Below, piece by piece: positions 53,927 through 62,995 of a stretch of DNA of 64,000 nucleotides. A program made the position numbers and the translations under genes. The notes under the pieces were generated by a model. It was not told where the DNA came from, searched no databases, and saw only the letters and a list, made by a program, of their open reading frames with translations. Each line of letters begins with the position of its first letter. Within the stretch, counting starts at the first letter, position 1. Origin of the DNA: Nitrospinia bacterium (lineage in GTDB: Bacteria; Nitrospinota; Nitrospinia; Nitrospinales; JAJDAT01); contig JAJDAT010000038.1 of NCBI GenBank assembly GCA_029261715.1, forward strand, positions 124,001-188,000, written 5' to 3'.

Positions 53927-54583
53927 TTACTGAACCAATCCATTGCGAATAGCGTATTGGATCAACTGAGCGTTGTTACTCATCTTCATTTTTTCTAGAA
54001 TATGAGTTCTATGGGTACTGATAGTTTTGACGCTAAGAGATAATTTCTCAGCAATCTTTGTCAACGATTTACCAGTCACCAACATTCCAAAAACTTGATA
54101 TTCTCTATCAGATAAATATTCATGAGGAGGTTTATTTTGATCGGCAAAATCAAAGGCCAATTTTTCGGTTAATTCGGGACTGGTATAACGACCGCCTTTA
54201 GCTATTTTACGAACGGCTGCCATTAGCGTATCAGGATCTTCTTCCTTTGTTATATAGCCTGATGCTCCCGATTTAATAAATCGAATCGCAAAATGATCTT
54301 CAGGGAAAACGCTTAAAACCAAAACAGGAAGTTTTGGACAGTCAATTTTCATTTGTTTTAACGTATCAAGCGTATTGTTTCCTCCCATGGAAACATCTAA
54401 TAAAACAATATCGTAACTATCTTCTCGAATTTTTTCCAAAATCTCGAATACCGTCGCCGCTTCGCCAGCAACATTCATATCGGACACTTCAGAAAAAGCG
54501 TGTTTAAGTCCTTGCCGAAAGATAGGATGATCGTCGGCGATTAAAACTCTAATTTGGGTCTTTGTTTCTGTTTCAGTGATCAT
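53927..54583 (-). CDS. NarL/FixJ-family response regulator
   Basis: A 218-residue transcription regulator: receiver with phosphorylation site Asp63 (IVLLDVSMGGNN) and a LuxR-type HTH (about 150-215, SDREYQVFGMLVTGKSLTKIA). It lies 7 bp behind the sensor kinase on the same strand, so the pair is a two-component system. Its targets are not evident. Confidence 0.95.
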   Translation of the reverse strand: MITETETKTQIRVLIADDHPIFRQGLKHAFSEVSDMNVAGEAATVFEILEKIREDSYDIVLLDVSMGGNNTLDTLKQMKIDCPKLPVLVLSVFPEDHFAIRFIKSGASGYITKEEDPDTLMAAVRKIAKGGRYTSPELTEKLAFDFADQNKPPHEYLSDREYQVFGMLVTGKSLTKIAEKLSLSVKTISTHRTHILEKMKMSNNAQLIQYAIRNGLVQ

Positions 54584-54590
54584 ATAAACT

Positions 54591-56186
54591 TTACAATGAA
54601 ATGGTTATTACAACTTTGGCGCCTTCTTTAGGCTGGCTGAAAAATTCAACCGTTCCGCCCCAAACAAAGGCGCGTTCCCTCATACCCAAAATCCCCAAGG
54701 ATTTTGGATTAGACACCTGATCTTTGGTTATTCCTATTCCGTCATCTTCAACTATTAATATAATTTCTCTATCTTTTTTATATAAATTTACTGATATTTT
54801 TTTTGCGTTAGCGTGCCTTGAAATATTCGTTAAAGTTTCTTGAAAAATTCTGAACAAGGTAGTAGCCCGGTTCTGATCTATTTCATCGCTCGTTAAATTT
54901 ATTTCACTTTTAAAATCGATATTTGTTCGCTTCTGAAATTCCTTGCCCTGCCATTCTATAGCATCTCCAAGTCCTAAAAAGTCTAAAATTGGAGGACGTA
55001 AATCTGCAGATATTCTTTTTACAGTTTGAATTGTATTATCAACTAGATCAGTCATGTGTACGATTTTTTGGCTAGAATCTTTGCTCCCGGCGCCCCACTT
55101 TTTGCCAAACAAGGAAAGCTCTAATCTCAAAGTCGAAAGCACTTGCCCCAACTCGTCATGAACCTCTCTCGCAATTCGAGTCCTTTCTTCTTCTCGAATC
55201 AATTCCAATCTTTGCGATAAGTCTCTTAATTGCTTCCTGGATCGAATAATTTCATTTTCCCCTAACTTCTTTTCATAAGCTTCGCCCAAAAGCCGGGAAA
55301 TTCCGTCAATCAGATTACGTTCTTCTTTTAAAAAAGGGCCTTCGTTAGCTTCTGGCATTTCTTTTATATAATAAGCTTCAACCGTTCCTCGCAACTCTCC
55401 TTTAATTGTAATTTCACTTGTTTGTTTCCATAGAGTTTCCTCAAATGGGTTTGGGCAATATTGCTTACCATCAAAGTAAATTTTAGTTCTCGTTATTTCT
55501 GGATACTGCCACGCCTGAGCCATGAAAATAGCCGCTTTATCAAAAATATCTTCAACGTTTTCGCAATTACCAACTAAATTCGTGATTTCATAGATACAAG
55601 TAAGTTCTTTAATTCTCTCGCTAACATTGTGTAAAAGATCTTTTTGCTTTTCCTCTGCCCTTTTTCTTTCCAGTACCCGGCCAATTTGAGTACCAATATT
55701 TTCCATACTTTCAAGAATTTCTTCGTCTGGCTCTAAAGCCATTGACGAAAAAAATTCCATAACGCCAACAACTTCTTTTCCTATAAATATAGGAAATGCA
55801 AACCCAGCGTGAACGCCTATATCTTCCGCGAGGTTTGCTCTTGGAAAGTTTTCGTCTTTTGTAACATCCTGAATCCAAGCAGGTTTTTTGCTAGCCATAA
55901 CTCGACCAGGCAACCCTACTCCTGGAGCAAGTGGCGTATTCTCAGTTATAGTTCGAAACGTATCAAATCGATCAGGATTTTCCAGATACCATATTACCGA
56001 AGGAACCATCCCCTCTCTAGAATCTTCAGCAGTAAAATAAATATGCCCAACAGGCCATCCTGTTTCTTCACAAATTCGCTTCAACCCCTTATGTAATGCT
56101 TTTTCTAATGGTTGGTTCTCGTTAGAATAAACGGCAATATCTTTATGAAGCTGAATTAAGTTACCTTTTTGTTTCATTAATGCCAC
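54591..56186 (-). CDS. GAF-domain sensor histidine kinase (NarX-like, HisKA_3)
   Basis: Cytoplasmic kinase of 531 residues. One GAF domain spans about 15-175, a second GAF-like part about 190-300, then HisKA_3 with His343 (RIAREVHDELGQVLSTLRLE) and an HATPase domain (VEDDGIGITKDQ, SLGILGMRERA). No membrane segment is present, so it senses an internal signal; GAF domains often bind small molecules, heme or light-sensing chromophores. The start is GTG; the ATG three codons in is an alternative. It pairs with the NarL-like regulator 7 bp downstream. Confidence 0.93.
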   Translation of the reverse strand: MALMKQKGNLIQLHKDIAVYSNENQPLEKALHKGLKRICEETGWPVGHIYFTAEDSREGMVPSVIWYLENPDRFDTFRTITENTPLAPGVGLPGRVMASKKPAWIQDVTKDENFPRANLAEDIGVHAGFAFPIFIGKEVVGVMEFFSSMALEPDEEILESMENIGTQIGRVLERKRAEEKQKDLLHNVSERIKELTCIYEITNLVGNCENVEDIFDKAAIFMAQAWQYPEITRTKIYFDGKQYCPNPFEETLWKQTSEITIKGELRGTVEAYYIKEMPEANEGPFLKEERNLIDGISRLLGEAYEKKLGENEIIRSRKQLRDLSQRLELIREEERTRIAREVHDELGQVLSTLRLELSLFGKKWGAGSKDSSQKIVHMTDLVDNTIQTVKRISADLRPPILDFLGLGDAIEWQGKEFQKRTNIDFKSEINLTSDEIDQNRATTLFRIFQETLTNISRHANAKKISVNLYKKDREIILIVEDDGIGITKDQVSNPKSLGILGMRERAFVWGGTVEFFSQPKEGAKVVITISL

Positions 56187-56310
56187 TCAATTTCCATTAC
56201 GAACAAATTCTATCAACTGGGGGAGGATTTTTTAACAAATACGTTGGATAATTTAGGAATGTAAAGTTAGGATAATCTAGCTAATGATCAATTATACAAA
56301 AAACTAAAAC

Positions 56311-56330
56311 TTGTCTATTATATCAGACAA
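56311..56330 (-). terminator. Weak terminator-like hairpin
   Basis: TTGTCT/AGACAA form a 6-bp stem with an 8-nt loop; on the minus strand a T-rich run follows. It is about 50 bp after the 145-residue hypothetical's stop. The stem is short, so the call is tentative. Confidence 0.4.
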
Positions 56331-56380
56331 AAAAAACATAAAAACATATAAATCAACTAACAATAAATAAAGCTTCAAGT

Positions 56381-56818
56381 TTATTCAGAGTCTTTTAATC
56401 TAAGCTTAGCGTTTCTCTCCTCAATCTCCTTATGCAACTTTTCTTTAAAAGCTTCAACACCGCCATATTTCTTTTCATACCGAGCTCTAATTTGATCGAC
56501 AGATCGTATTTTATCCGCTGTCTCCCCGACTAAACAATTACCTGATACATCGCAAGCCCAAATAGGAAGATCCTTAGCAATTTCCTCTCTTAAATCCTCG
56601 GGAATATTATTTCCATGTGGCAGAGAAGCGTAATTAGGGTCGGCCGTTTCCTCAATTCGATCAATCTCTTTAACTAAATCTTCAATAGATTCACCGTTCC
56701 ATGAGCCAAGCTCATCATCTCCGTCAGCCGATATAATCCGGTTGGCTACTTTTGGATCTACAACGACTTTATCTAAAGAAAACCTTCTTTTATTATCTTC
56801 GCTCACAATATTGCTCAT
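56381..56818 (-). CDS. Hypothetical acidic protein
   Basis: A 145-residue soluble, acidic protein I do not recognise. No signal peptide is present. A possible folded core contains IAKDLPIWACDVSGNCLVGE with two cysteines (about residues 97 and 103), and the C-terminus is a long charged helix. It lies 28 bp after the pentapeptide gene and reads the same way. Confidence 0.65.
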   Translation of the reverse strand: MSNIVSEDNKRRFSLDKVVVDPKVANRIISADGDDELGSWNGESIEDLVKEIDRIEETADPNYASLPHGNNIPEDLREEIAKDLPIWACDVSGNCLVGETADKIRSVDQIRARYEKKYGGVEAFKEKLHKEIEERNAKLRLKDSE

Positions 56819-56846
56819 TCATAAGTGTGGTTTACTAATTAAACTA

Positions 56847-57275
56847 TCATGCCAATTGGTCATTAAGATAATCTGGCAATAATGTTTCTTCATCCATCAA
56901 AGCTACTACCACTTGTTCCAAAAGCAGGCCCTTTGCCCCTCTTAGATCAGCGCCATTTAAATAAGAACCATTCAAGTTAGCTCCACTAAAGTCTGCATCT
57001 TTAGAGTTGGACCACATTAAGTCAACTTCTTCTAAATTAGTTCCGCAAAAAACCGCGTTACTCAAATTAGCGTCTTGAAGGTTTGCTCCTCTTAAATCGG
57101 CACCGGAAAAATCAGAACAGGAAAAATTTCCACCCATTAAGTCGGCTTCAATCAATTTTGCGTTCTTAAATTCGGTATTTTCCAAATTCATACCACGCAA
57201 ATCAGCTTTTTTACCCATTTCACCCATTGAATCGAACCAAAGCTCATGATCTTTAATTATCCTGGTTAAGTCCAT
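56847..57275 (-). CDS. Pentapeptide-repeat protein
   Basis: A 142-residue protein with about 18 pentapeptide units A(D/N)LxG type between residues 22 and 118 (for example ADLRGANLQDANLSNAVF). These coil into a right-handed beta helix. Some family members mimic DNA and protect gyrase; others are structural. No membrane segment or effector is present. It sits between rfbD and a hypothetical on the same strand. Confidence 0.9.
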   Translation of the reverse strand: MDLTRIIKDHELWFDSMGEMGKKADLRGMNLENTEFKNAKLIEADLMGGNFSCSDFSGADLRGANLQDANLSNAVFCGTNLEEVDLMWSNSKDADFSGANLNGSYLNGADLRGAKGLLLEQVVVALMDEETLLPDYLNDQLA

Positions 57276-57309
57276 ATGGGAGAAAATTTAAGATGACTTT
57301 AAGTTTACT

Positions 57310-58173
57310 TCATTTTGAAATTGTCGAACTCTTTCTATGTTCTAAATAATCTTTTAACGCCTCTTTCCAATCTCGTAACCTATAACCCGCTACTTTTTCA
57401 AATCGTTCAGATGATAACCTTGAGTTTTTAGGACGTGGCGCTTTTGCTCCAAATTCCTCAGTCGAAATTGAAGCGACCTTACTTTCATCTAATCCTATTT
57501 CAGAATATATTGCTGCAGCGAACTCTTGCCATGAACATTCACCGCTATTAGAAATATTAATAATTCCTTTTGTGTCATTGCGAAGCAATTTCACGATAGC
57601 CACGGCAAGGTCCTTCGTGTTAGTAGGCGCTCCAATTTGGTCGCTAACAACTCGTAAATCTTCTCCTTTTTGCCCTCTCTTCAAAATACTTTCGACAAAA
57701 TTTTTGCCACCTAGACCAAAAAGCCACGAAGTTCTGATAATCAGATAATCACTCAATATATCTTGAATATTTTTCTCGCCGAGTAATTTAGATTGACCAT
57801 AAACATTTATAGGGTTTGTTAAATCTTCTTCTACATAAGAGCTGTCTTTTGAACCATCAAAAACATAGTCAGTACTTACATATAAAAGCCGAGCCCCAAT
57901 TTTTTTACAAACTAGCGCTACGTTCTTTGCCCCATCTCCATTTATAGAGTTTGCTAACTCTTTTTGATCTTCACAGTTATCCACCAAAGTGTATGCAGCA
58001 GATAAAATTACAACACTTGGGTTAACTTTTAAGAGTTTATTCTCTATGGCTTTAAGGTCTGTAATATCAAGATCCGATTTCCCTAATCCAAGGAACTCAA
58101 ATGAAGAACCCCTCAATACCTGGACAAGGTCTTTTCCAAGCATACCATTAGCGCCGATTATCAGAATACTCAT
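57310..58173 (-). CDS. rfbD: dTDP-4-dehydrorhamnose reductase
   Basis: Last step of dTDP-L-rhamnose synthesis, reducing the 4-keto sugar with NAD(P)H. The 287 residues have GANGMLGKDL (7-16), the catalytic Tyr/Lys in NVYGQSKLLGE, STDYVFDG and the substrate part SWLFG. It lies 89 bp downstream of rfbB. The rhamnose would feed cell-surface polysaccharide. Confidence 0.95.
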   Translation of the reverse strand: MSILIIGANGMLGKDLVQVLRGSSFEFLGLGKSDLDITDLKAIENKLLKVNPSVVILSAAYTLVDNCEDQKELANSINGDGAKNVALVCKKIGARLLYVSTDYVFDGSKDSSYVEEDLTNPINVYGQSKLLGEKNIQDILSDYLIIRTSWLFGLGGKNFVESILKRGQKGEDLRVVSDQIGAPTNTKDLAVAIVKLLRNDTKGIINISNSGECSWQEFAAAIYSEIGLDESKVASISTEEFGAKAPRPKNSRLSSERFEKVAGYRLRDWKEALKDYLEHRKSSTISK

Positions 58174-58262
58174 ATATTAAAAACCAATTTCAATCTAACT
58201 TCGGAACTAATAAGTTTCGTTATCACAAAATATCTCTCACCTCAAACCCCTAAAGTGATACA

Positions 58263-59237
58263 TTAAGAGCTCCCCTTCAAAGGGCGCCACCACCATTCAT
58301 TTTCCCGGTACCATTTAATTGAATCCACAATAGCTTGATCAAAATTAAATCTAGGTTTCCACCCGCATTCTTTTTCAAGTTTCGTTGAATCTATCGCGTA
58401 CCTACGATCATGGCCTAGTCTATCCTCAACATATTTTTTGAGAGAGTCTGGCTTTCCCAATTCTCTTAATAATATATCTGTTATTTCCAAGTTTGTCTTT
58501 TCTTGCCAAGATCCAACATTATATACCTCACCCGGTTTGCCATTTTTATAAACAGCATCAATTGCGCTGCAATGATCTTCTACATGAATCCAATCGCGCA
58601 CATTCTTACCGTCTCCATAAATTGGTACAGATATATCCTCCATTAAATTGGTAATAAAAAGAGGAATAAGCTTTTCCGGGAACTGATAAGGACCAAAGTT
58701 ATTACAACAACGAGTGATTAATACCGGGAAAGAATAAGTTTCGAAAAAAGAACGACAGATTAAATCTGCGGAAGCTTTGCTAGCCGCATAGGGGCTATTA
58801 GGCTGGATTTGCGATTCTTCTGTAAAAAGGCCTTCTGGCCCTAAAGATCCGTAGACTTCATCAGTAGAAATTTGTATGAATCGCGATATATTAGTTTCTC
58901 TAGCTGCTTGTAAAAGATTATATGTTCCCTGAATATTTGTGGTTAAAAAAACAGCCGGATTATCAATACTACGATCAACATGGGATTCAGCTGCAAAATT
59001 AATCACAACATCAAACTTTTCAGTCTTAAACAATTCGCCGATAAAATTTGAGTCTTCAATATCCCCCTTAACAAATCGATAGAAAGGGTTTGCCTCTAAA
59101 TCTTTAAGGCTCTCTAAGTTTCCTGCATAAGTTAACTTATCTAAATTAACTAATTGGTCATCTTTATAATTTTTCAAGAAATAGCGAACAAAGTTTCCGC
59201 CAATAAAGCCGGCGCCGCCGGTAACTAAAAATTTCAA
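58263..59237 (-). CDS. rfbB: dTDP-glucose 4,6-dehydratase
   Basis: First committed dehydration to dTDP-4-keto-6-deoxyglucose. The 324 residues include GGAGFIGGNFVR (7-18), the Thr-Asp-Glu site STDEVYGSLG, the catalytic SPYAASKASADL (Tyr-x3-Lys), and CCNNFGPYQFPEKLIP. The start is TTG with GAGG 7 nt upstream. rfbD follows; the other two pathway genes (rfbA, rfbC) are not in the window. Confidence 0.96.
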   Translation of the reverse strand: MKFLVTGGAGFIGGNFVRYFLKNYKDDQLVNLDKLTYAGNLESLKDLEANPFYRFVKGDIEDSNFIGELFKTEKFDVVINFAAESHVDRSIDNPAVFLTTNIQGTYNLLQAARETNISRFIQISTDEVYGSLGPEGLFTEESQIQPNSPYAASKASADLICRSFFETYSFPVLITRCCNNFGPYQFPEKLIPLFITNLMEDISVPIYGDGKNVRDWIHVEDHCSAIDAVYKNGKPGEVYNVGSWQEKTNLEITDILLRELGKPDSLKKYVEDRLGHDRRYAIDSTKLEKECGWKPRFNFDQAIVDSIKWYRENEWWWRPLKGSS

Positions 59238-59358
59238 CGTTTAACCTCAAAAAAGAAATCTATATTTCTATAATTTAATAACTTTCGTCCTAACAGCCCA
59301 TTAGTTTGGAAATTTTTGACAAAAAAATCAAGGTAAATTGTAAAAAACCACGCCCTTC

Positions 59359-59823
59359 TTAATCCCATTCCTCTTCATAAACAACATACCCCGAATCATT
59401 CATTCCAATTTTTGAATAAACGTTCTTACCAGTTTCATTGTCATCCATAACATAAAGCCGGATAGCTCTAGATAAAGGGTCTTTCTCTGCTAAATGTTTT
59501 ATAAAACAATAAAGAGACCTAAAACATCCTTTATCTCTATACTTTGGTAGCACATACACACTCTGCAACCACCATATTTGCCCAGCTCGCCAATCACTCC
59601 ACTCATAAGTGACCATTGTCTGCCCAGCTATTGAACCAGAGCTTTCTGCCACAAAATATCTAGCCAGTGATGAATCGGACACAGCCATCTCCACCCCTTT
59701 GGCAATAATCTCTTGATCTAGTTCCTTATCTTCGGTTTCACGAGCGATTCCAACATTCATATCAACTATAATCGGAACATCGAGGATAGTCGCTTCACGT
59801 ATATCAAACTTTTCTGACGTCAT
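59359..59823 (-). CDS. GNAT-family N-acetyltransferase
   Basis: A 154-residue acetyl-CoA-dependent transferase. The beta-strand/loop motif VYVLPKYRDKGCFRSLY near residues 91-107 gives the family pyrophosphate-binding turn, with the N-terminal IREATILDVP typical of GNATs. The acceptor substrate (protein, small molecule) is unknown. It stands 121 bp upstream of rfbB on the same strand and may be unrelated to it. Confidence 0.85.
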   Translation of the reverse strand: MTSEKFDIREATILDVPIIVDMNVGIARETEDKELDQEIIAKGVEMAVSDSSLARYFVAESSGSIAGQTMVTYEWSDWRAGQIWWLQSVYVLPKYRDKGCFRSLYCFIKHLAEKDPLSRAIRLYVMDDNETGKNVYSKIGMNDSGYVVYEEEWD

Positions 59824-60018
59824 CGGGTCTATTCCCTAACAAGTGTAAAAACTAAATAAAGTCACACAAAAAATTAGTATGAAATTTGGTAGAAATTAAC
59901 GGTAATTTATCATGATTAAATCCGCATTACTGTTGTAATTTCAAATAGATAGTTGTACGATATAATAAAGTTCTGGATATATTGAAACAGTTTTTTTTAC
60001 ACTAAATCTTAAAATTTC

Positions 60019-62937
60019 ATGTCGCCGAACACCCCCAAAACTCCTACTTCTGGGAATACAGAAGTTAACCCACCTTCTACAAAACAGAAAATAGGCTCAA
60101 CGAAATCGAATGTCACTCCGGTTTCTTACGCGTCCAAAACTTTGAAGCGTGAACGTCGATATTCGGACAAAATCCAACCCATCATAGATCAAATCCTTGC
60201 TTCTAAAAATATAAAACCAATACTGTTCAATTTAACAAAAGATCTAACAGAGGCCTTCGATGCAGAAGAAGCCACGATATACGCTATTGACAGAACAAAT
60301 AAACAAATTTTTTCACGTAATGTAAAGCTGGAAAAGATAAAAGAGATTCGCTTAGATATTTCTCCGCTAAGCATGGCTGGGTATTCAGCCTCTGCTGGAA
60401 AAATGCTAAACATCGAAGATGCCTATGACAACGTTGAACTTAAAAAACTTCACCCAGATCTTCATTTCGACAATAGTTGGGACAAAAAAACCGAGTTCTT
60501 AACTAAATCCGTTCTAATTGTCCCTCTACCACATAACAAAAGGCTAATGGGCGTTCTGGAGCTGTTGAACAAAAAAGGCGGAGGTAAGTTCAATAACGAT
60601 GATGTAAAAATGGCCAGAGAATTAGCGGCCACCCTTGGGCTTGCCATGGTAAAGATGGAAGTGGAGGATGTCCAAGAACGTCTTATTTCAACCTCTCACG
60701 CCATTCATTCAGCAGAATCTATCGATGATATTTTAATCACTCTTAAAAAACCTATTTTACAGCTTTTTGACGCATCTCTTGTCACCGTATATGCAGTGGA
60801 TTATTCAAAAAATGAAATCTACTCCAAAGTTAAATCAGGAAACTCCGTTAATGAGATTCGAGTCCCCATTTCGTCTAAAAGCATTTCTGGCTGGGTCGCT
60901 TTAGAGAAAAAAGTAGCCAAAATTATAGATGTTGCAAAAACTAGCGAATTAAAAAAATTCAGTCAGGATTTAACTTTCGACGATTCCTGGGATAAGAAAT
61001 CAGGATTTAAAACCAAATCAATGCTGGCTATGCCCATAATGAATCAAGGGAAACTGATGGGCGTTCTCCAATTGGTGAATAAAGTTAACGAAGAAGAGTT
61101 TTCTCAATACGATGAACAAAATGGGAAAATTATCTGTGACGTATTAGGACTAGCGTTTAGCAACCAATTGCGATTAGCTAGCGCTAAAGCATCGAAATTT
61201 AGCTTTTTACTTGTTCGTGGAGTTATAACCGAAGAAGAGTTGAGCCGAATCACAGCCAAATCTCGCGAAGAAGATGTTGAGATTGAGAACTTGATGTTAA
61301 AAGAACTTTCCCTAAAACGTGAGGATATAGGCAAATCTCTAGAACACTTTTATAAAATCCCCTATTTTGAATTCAACGGCTCTTTTATTTTACCTGAAGA
61401 AATTTTTTCTGGGCTTAATAAGGAGTTCCTTCTTAATAATTATTGGACTCCCCTTCAACAAGATGAAGAAAAAGCTGTAATTCTTATTGACGACCCAGAA
61501 AACGAGAAAAAAATTGAAGAAATAAAGCTTAATTATCCTACGCAAACCTTAGAGTTTAAAGTAGGACTAAAAGCCGATATAGCCGATTTTATCAATTCAG
61601 CAGTGCCAGCCACTCAAACAAAATCTTCTGATAAACCAGAAGAACTATCTTCTATCTTGGATTCTCTTCAAACCGAAAGAGAAATAAATGAAGCTCAGGA
61701 ATCTACAAAAGAAGAAGAAGTTAGTATGTTCAGCGACCGCAATAGCGGAATCGTTAGACTAGTTAATAAAATCATTACCGAAGCTTATGCCGACGGAGTT
61801 TCGGATATTCATATAGAACCCGGAATTGAAAAGAAAAACATGAAGATTCGATTCCGTAAAGACGGCGTATGTCGAATATATGAAGAAATACCTTTCATGT
61901 TTAAACAAGCGGCAATATCTAGGCTCAAAATTATGGCGCGCTTAAACATCGCCGAAAAACGTCTTCCGCAAGATGGCAAAATAAAAATGAGTTTTGGGAA
62001 AAACGAGATAGAACTTCGAGTCGCCACCTGCCCTACTGTTGGCGGCAATGAAGATATCGTTATGAGAATTTTGGCGTCCAGCAAACCAATTCCTCTCGAC
62101 AATATGAATTTTTCAAAGAGAAATCTTGAGCTTACAAAAAGTATGATCCAAAAGCCTTACGGTTTGATGTTAGTAGTTGGACCTACTGGCTCAGGAAAAA
62201 CGACGACTCTGCATTCAGTCTTGGGGCACATTAATAAACCCGAAAAAAAGATTTGGACCGCAGAAGATCCTGTGGAAATAACCCAAGAAGGATTACGCCA
62301 GGTTCAAATGCAATCAAATATTGGATTAGATTTTGCTCGAGCCATGCGATCATTTTTGCGAGGCGACCCCGACGTCATTATGGTAGGTGAAATGCGAGAC
62401 GTAGAAACTTGCGCTATTGGCCTCGAGGCTTCTTTGACAGGTCATTTGGTTTTAAGTACTTTGCACACTAATTCTGCTCCTGAAACTATCACTCGCCTTA
62501 TTGACATGGGGATGAATCCTATCAATTTTGCCGATGCTCTTTTAGTCATCTTGGCACAACGACTAGTCAGGACACTTTGCAAATTTTGCAAACAGCCTTA
62601 TCAGCCAACCCAAGAAGAATTTGATCGCATAATCGAAGAATATGGCCCCGAAAACTTTGAAAAACTGGGAATACAATTCTCAGAATATTTGACATTCTAT
62701 CGGGCTGTTGGATGTGCCCGTTGTAGCCAATCTGGATATTCTGGACGAACAGGACTACATGAATTATTGGAAGGGACTTCCGAGATCAAACGTATGATTA
62801 TGAAAAAAGCTTTAATGGAAGATATACGAAAACAGGCTATAAAAGACGGTATGACCACTTTAAAACAAGATGGTATCGCTAAAATTTTTAAAGGCGACTG
62901 CGATTTAAAACAAGTTTTAGCCGTTTGTGTGGCATAA
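60019..62937 (+). CDS. GAF-GAF-fused type IV pilus / type II secretion ATPase (PilB/GspE-like)
   Basis: Hexameric assembly ATPase of 972 residues. A low-complexity N-terminus is followed by two GAF domains (about 50-205 and 225-395), each with FDxSWDKK near the end of a conserved loop. An MshEN-like N-domain (about 405-535) precedes the T2SSE ATPase with Walker A GPTGSGKT (721-728), Walker B DPDVIMVGEMRD, and the zinc ribbon Cys854, Cys857, Cys899, Cys902. PilB and GspE power pilus or pseudopilus extension. GAF fusion suggests direct control by a small ligand such as a cyclic nucleotide (inference). Confidence 0.93.
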   Translation: MSPNTPKTPTSGNTEVNPPSTKQKIGSTKSNVTPVSYASKTLKRERRYSDKIQPIIDQILASKNIKPILFNLTKDLTEAFDAEEATIYAIDRTNKQIFSRNVKLEKIKEIRLDISPLSMAGYSASAGKMLNIEDAYDNVELKKLHPDLHFDNSWDKKTEFLTKSVLIVPLPHNKRLMGVLELLNKKGGGKFNNDDVKMARELAATLGLAMVKMEVEDVQERLISTSHAIHSAESIDDILITLKKPILQLFDASLVTVYAVDYSKNEIYSKVKSGNSVNEIRVPISSKSISGWVALEKKVAKIIDVAKTSELKKFSQDLTFDDSWDKKSGFKTKSMLAMPIMNQGKLMGVLQLVNKVNEEEFSQYDEQNGKIICDVLGLAFSNQLRLASAKASKFSFLLVRGVITEEELSRITAKSREEDVEIENLMLKELSLKREDIGKSLEHFYKIPYFEFNGSFILPEEIFSGLNKEFLLNNYWTPLQQDEEKAVILIDDPENEKKIEEIKLNYPTQTLEFKVGLKADIADFINSAVPATQTKSSDKPEELSSILDSLQTEREINEAQESTKEEEVSMFSDRNSGIVRLVNKIITEAYADGVSDIHIEPGIEKKNMKIRFRKDGVCRIYEEIPFMFKQAAISRLKIMARLNIAEKRLPQDGKIKMSFGKNEIELRVATCPTVGGNEDIVMRILASSKPIPLDNMNFSKRNLELTKSMIQKPYGLMLVVGPTGSGKTTTLHSVLGHINKPEKKIWTAEDPVEITQEGLRQVQMQSNIGLDFARAMRSFLRGDPDVIMVGEMRDVETCAIGLEASLTGHLVLSTLHTNSAPETITRLIDMGMNPINFADALLVILAQRLVRTLCKFCKQPYQPTQEEFDRIIEEYGPENFEKLGIQFSEYLTFYRAVGCARCSQSGYSGRTGLHELLEGTSEIKRMIMKKALMEDIRKQAIKDGMTTLKQDGIAKIFKGDCDLKQVLAVCVA

Positions 62938-62995
62938 GTCACTGAACTTAAATTACATTTTTTGTAAAATTAAGCATTAATAACTTGGAACCTCC

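Noticed and set aside
59824-60018. Intergenic stretch before the PilB-like gene as a possible riboswitch
   Set aside because: No hairpin or conserved core that I could support, only AT-rich DNA.
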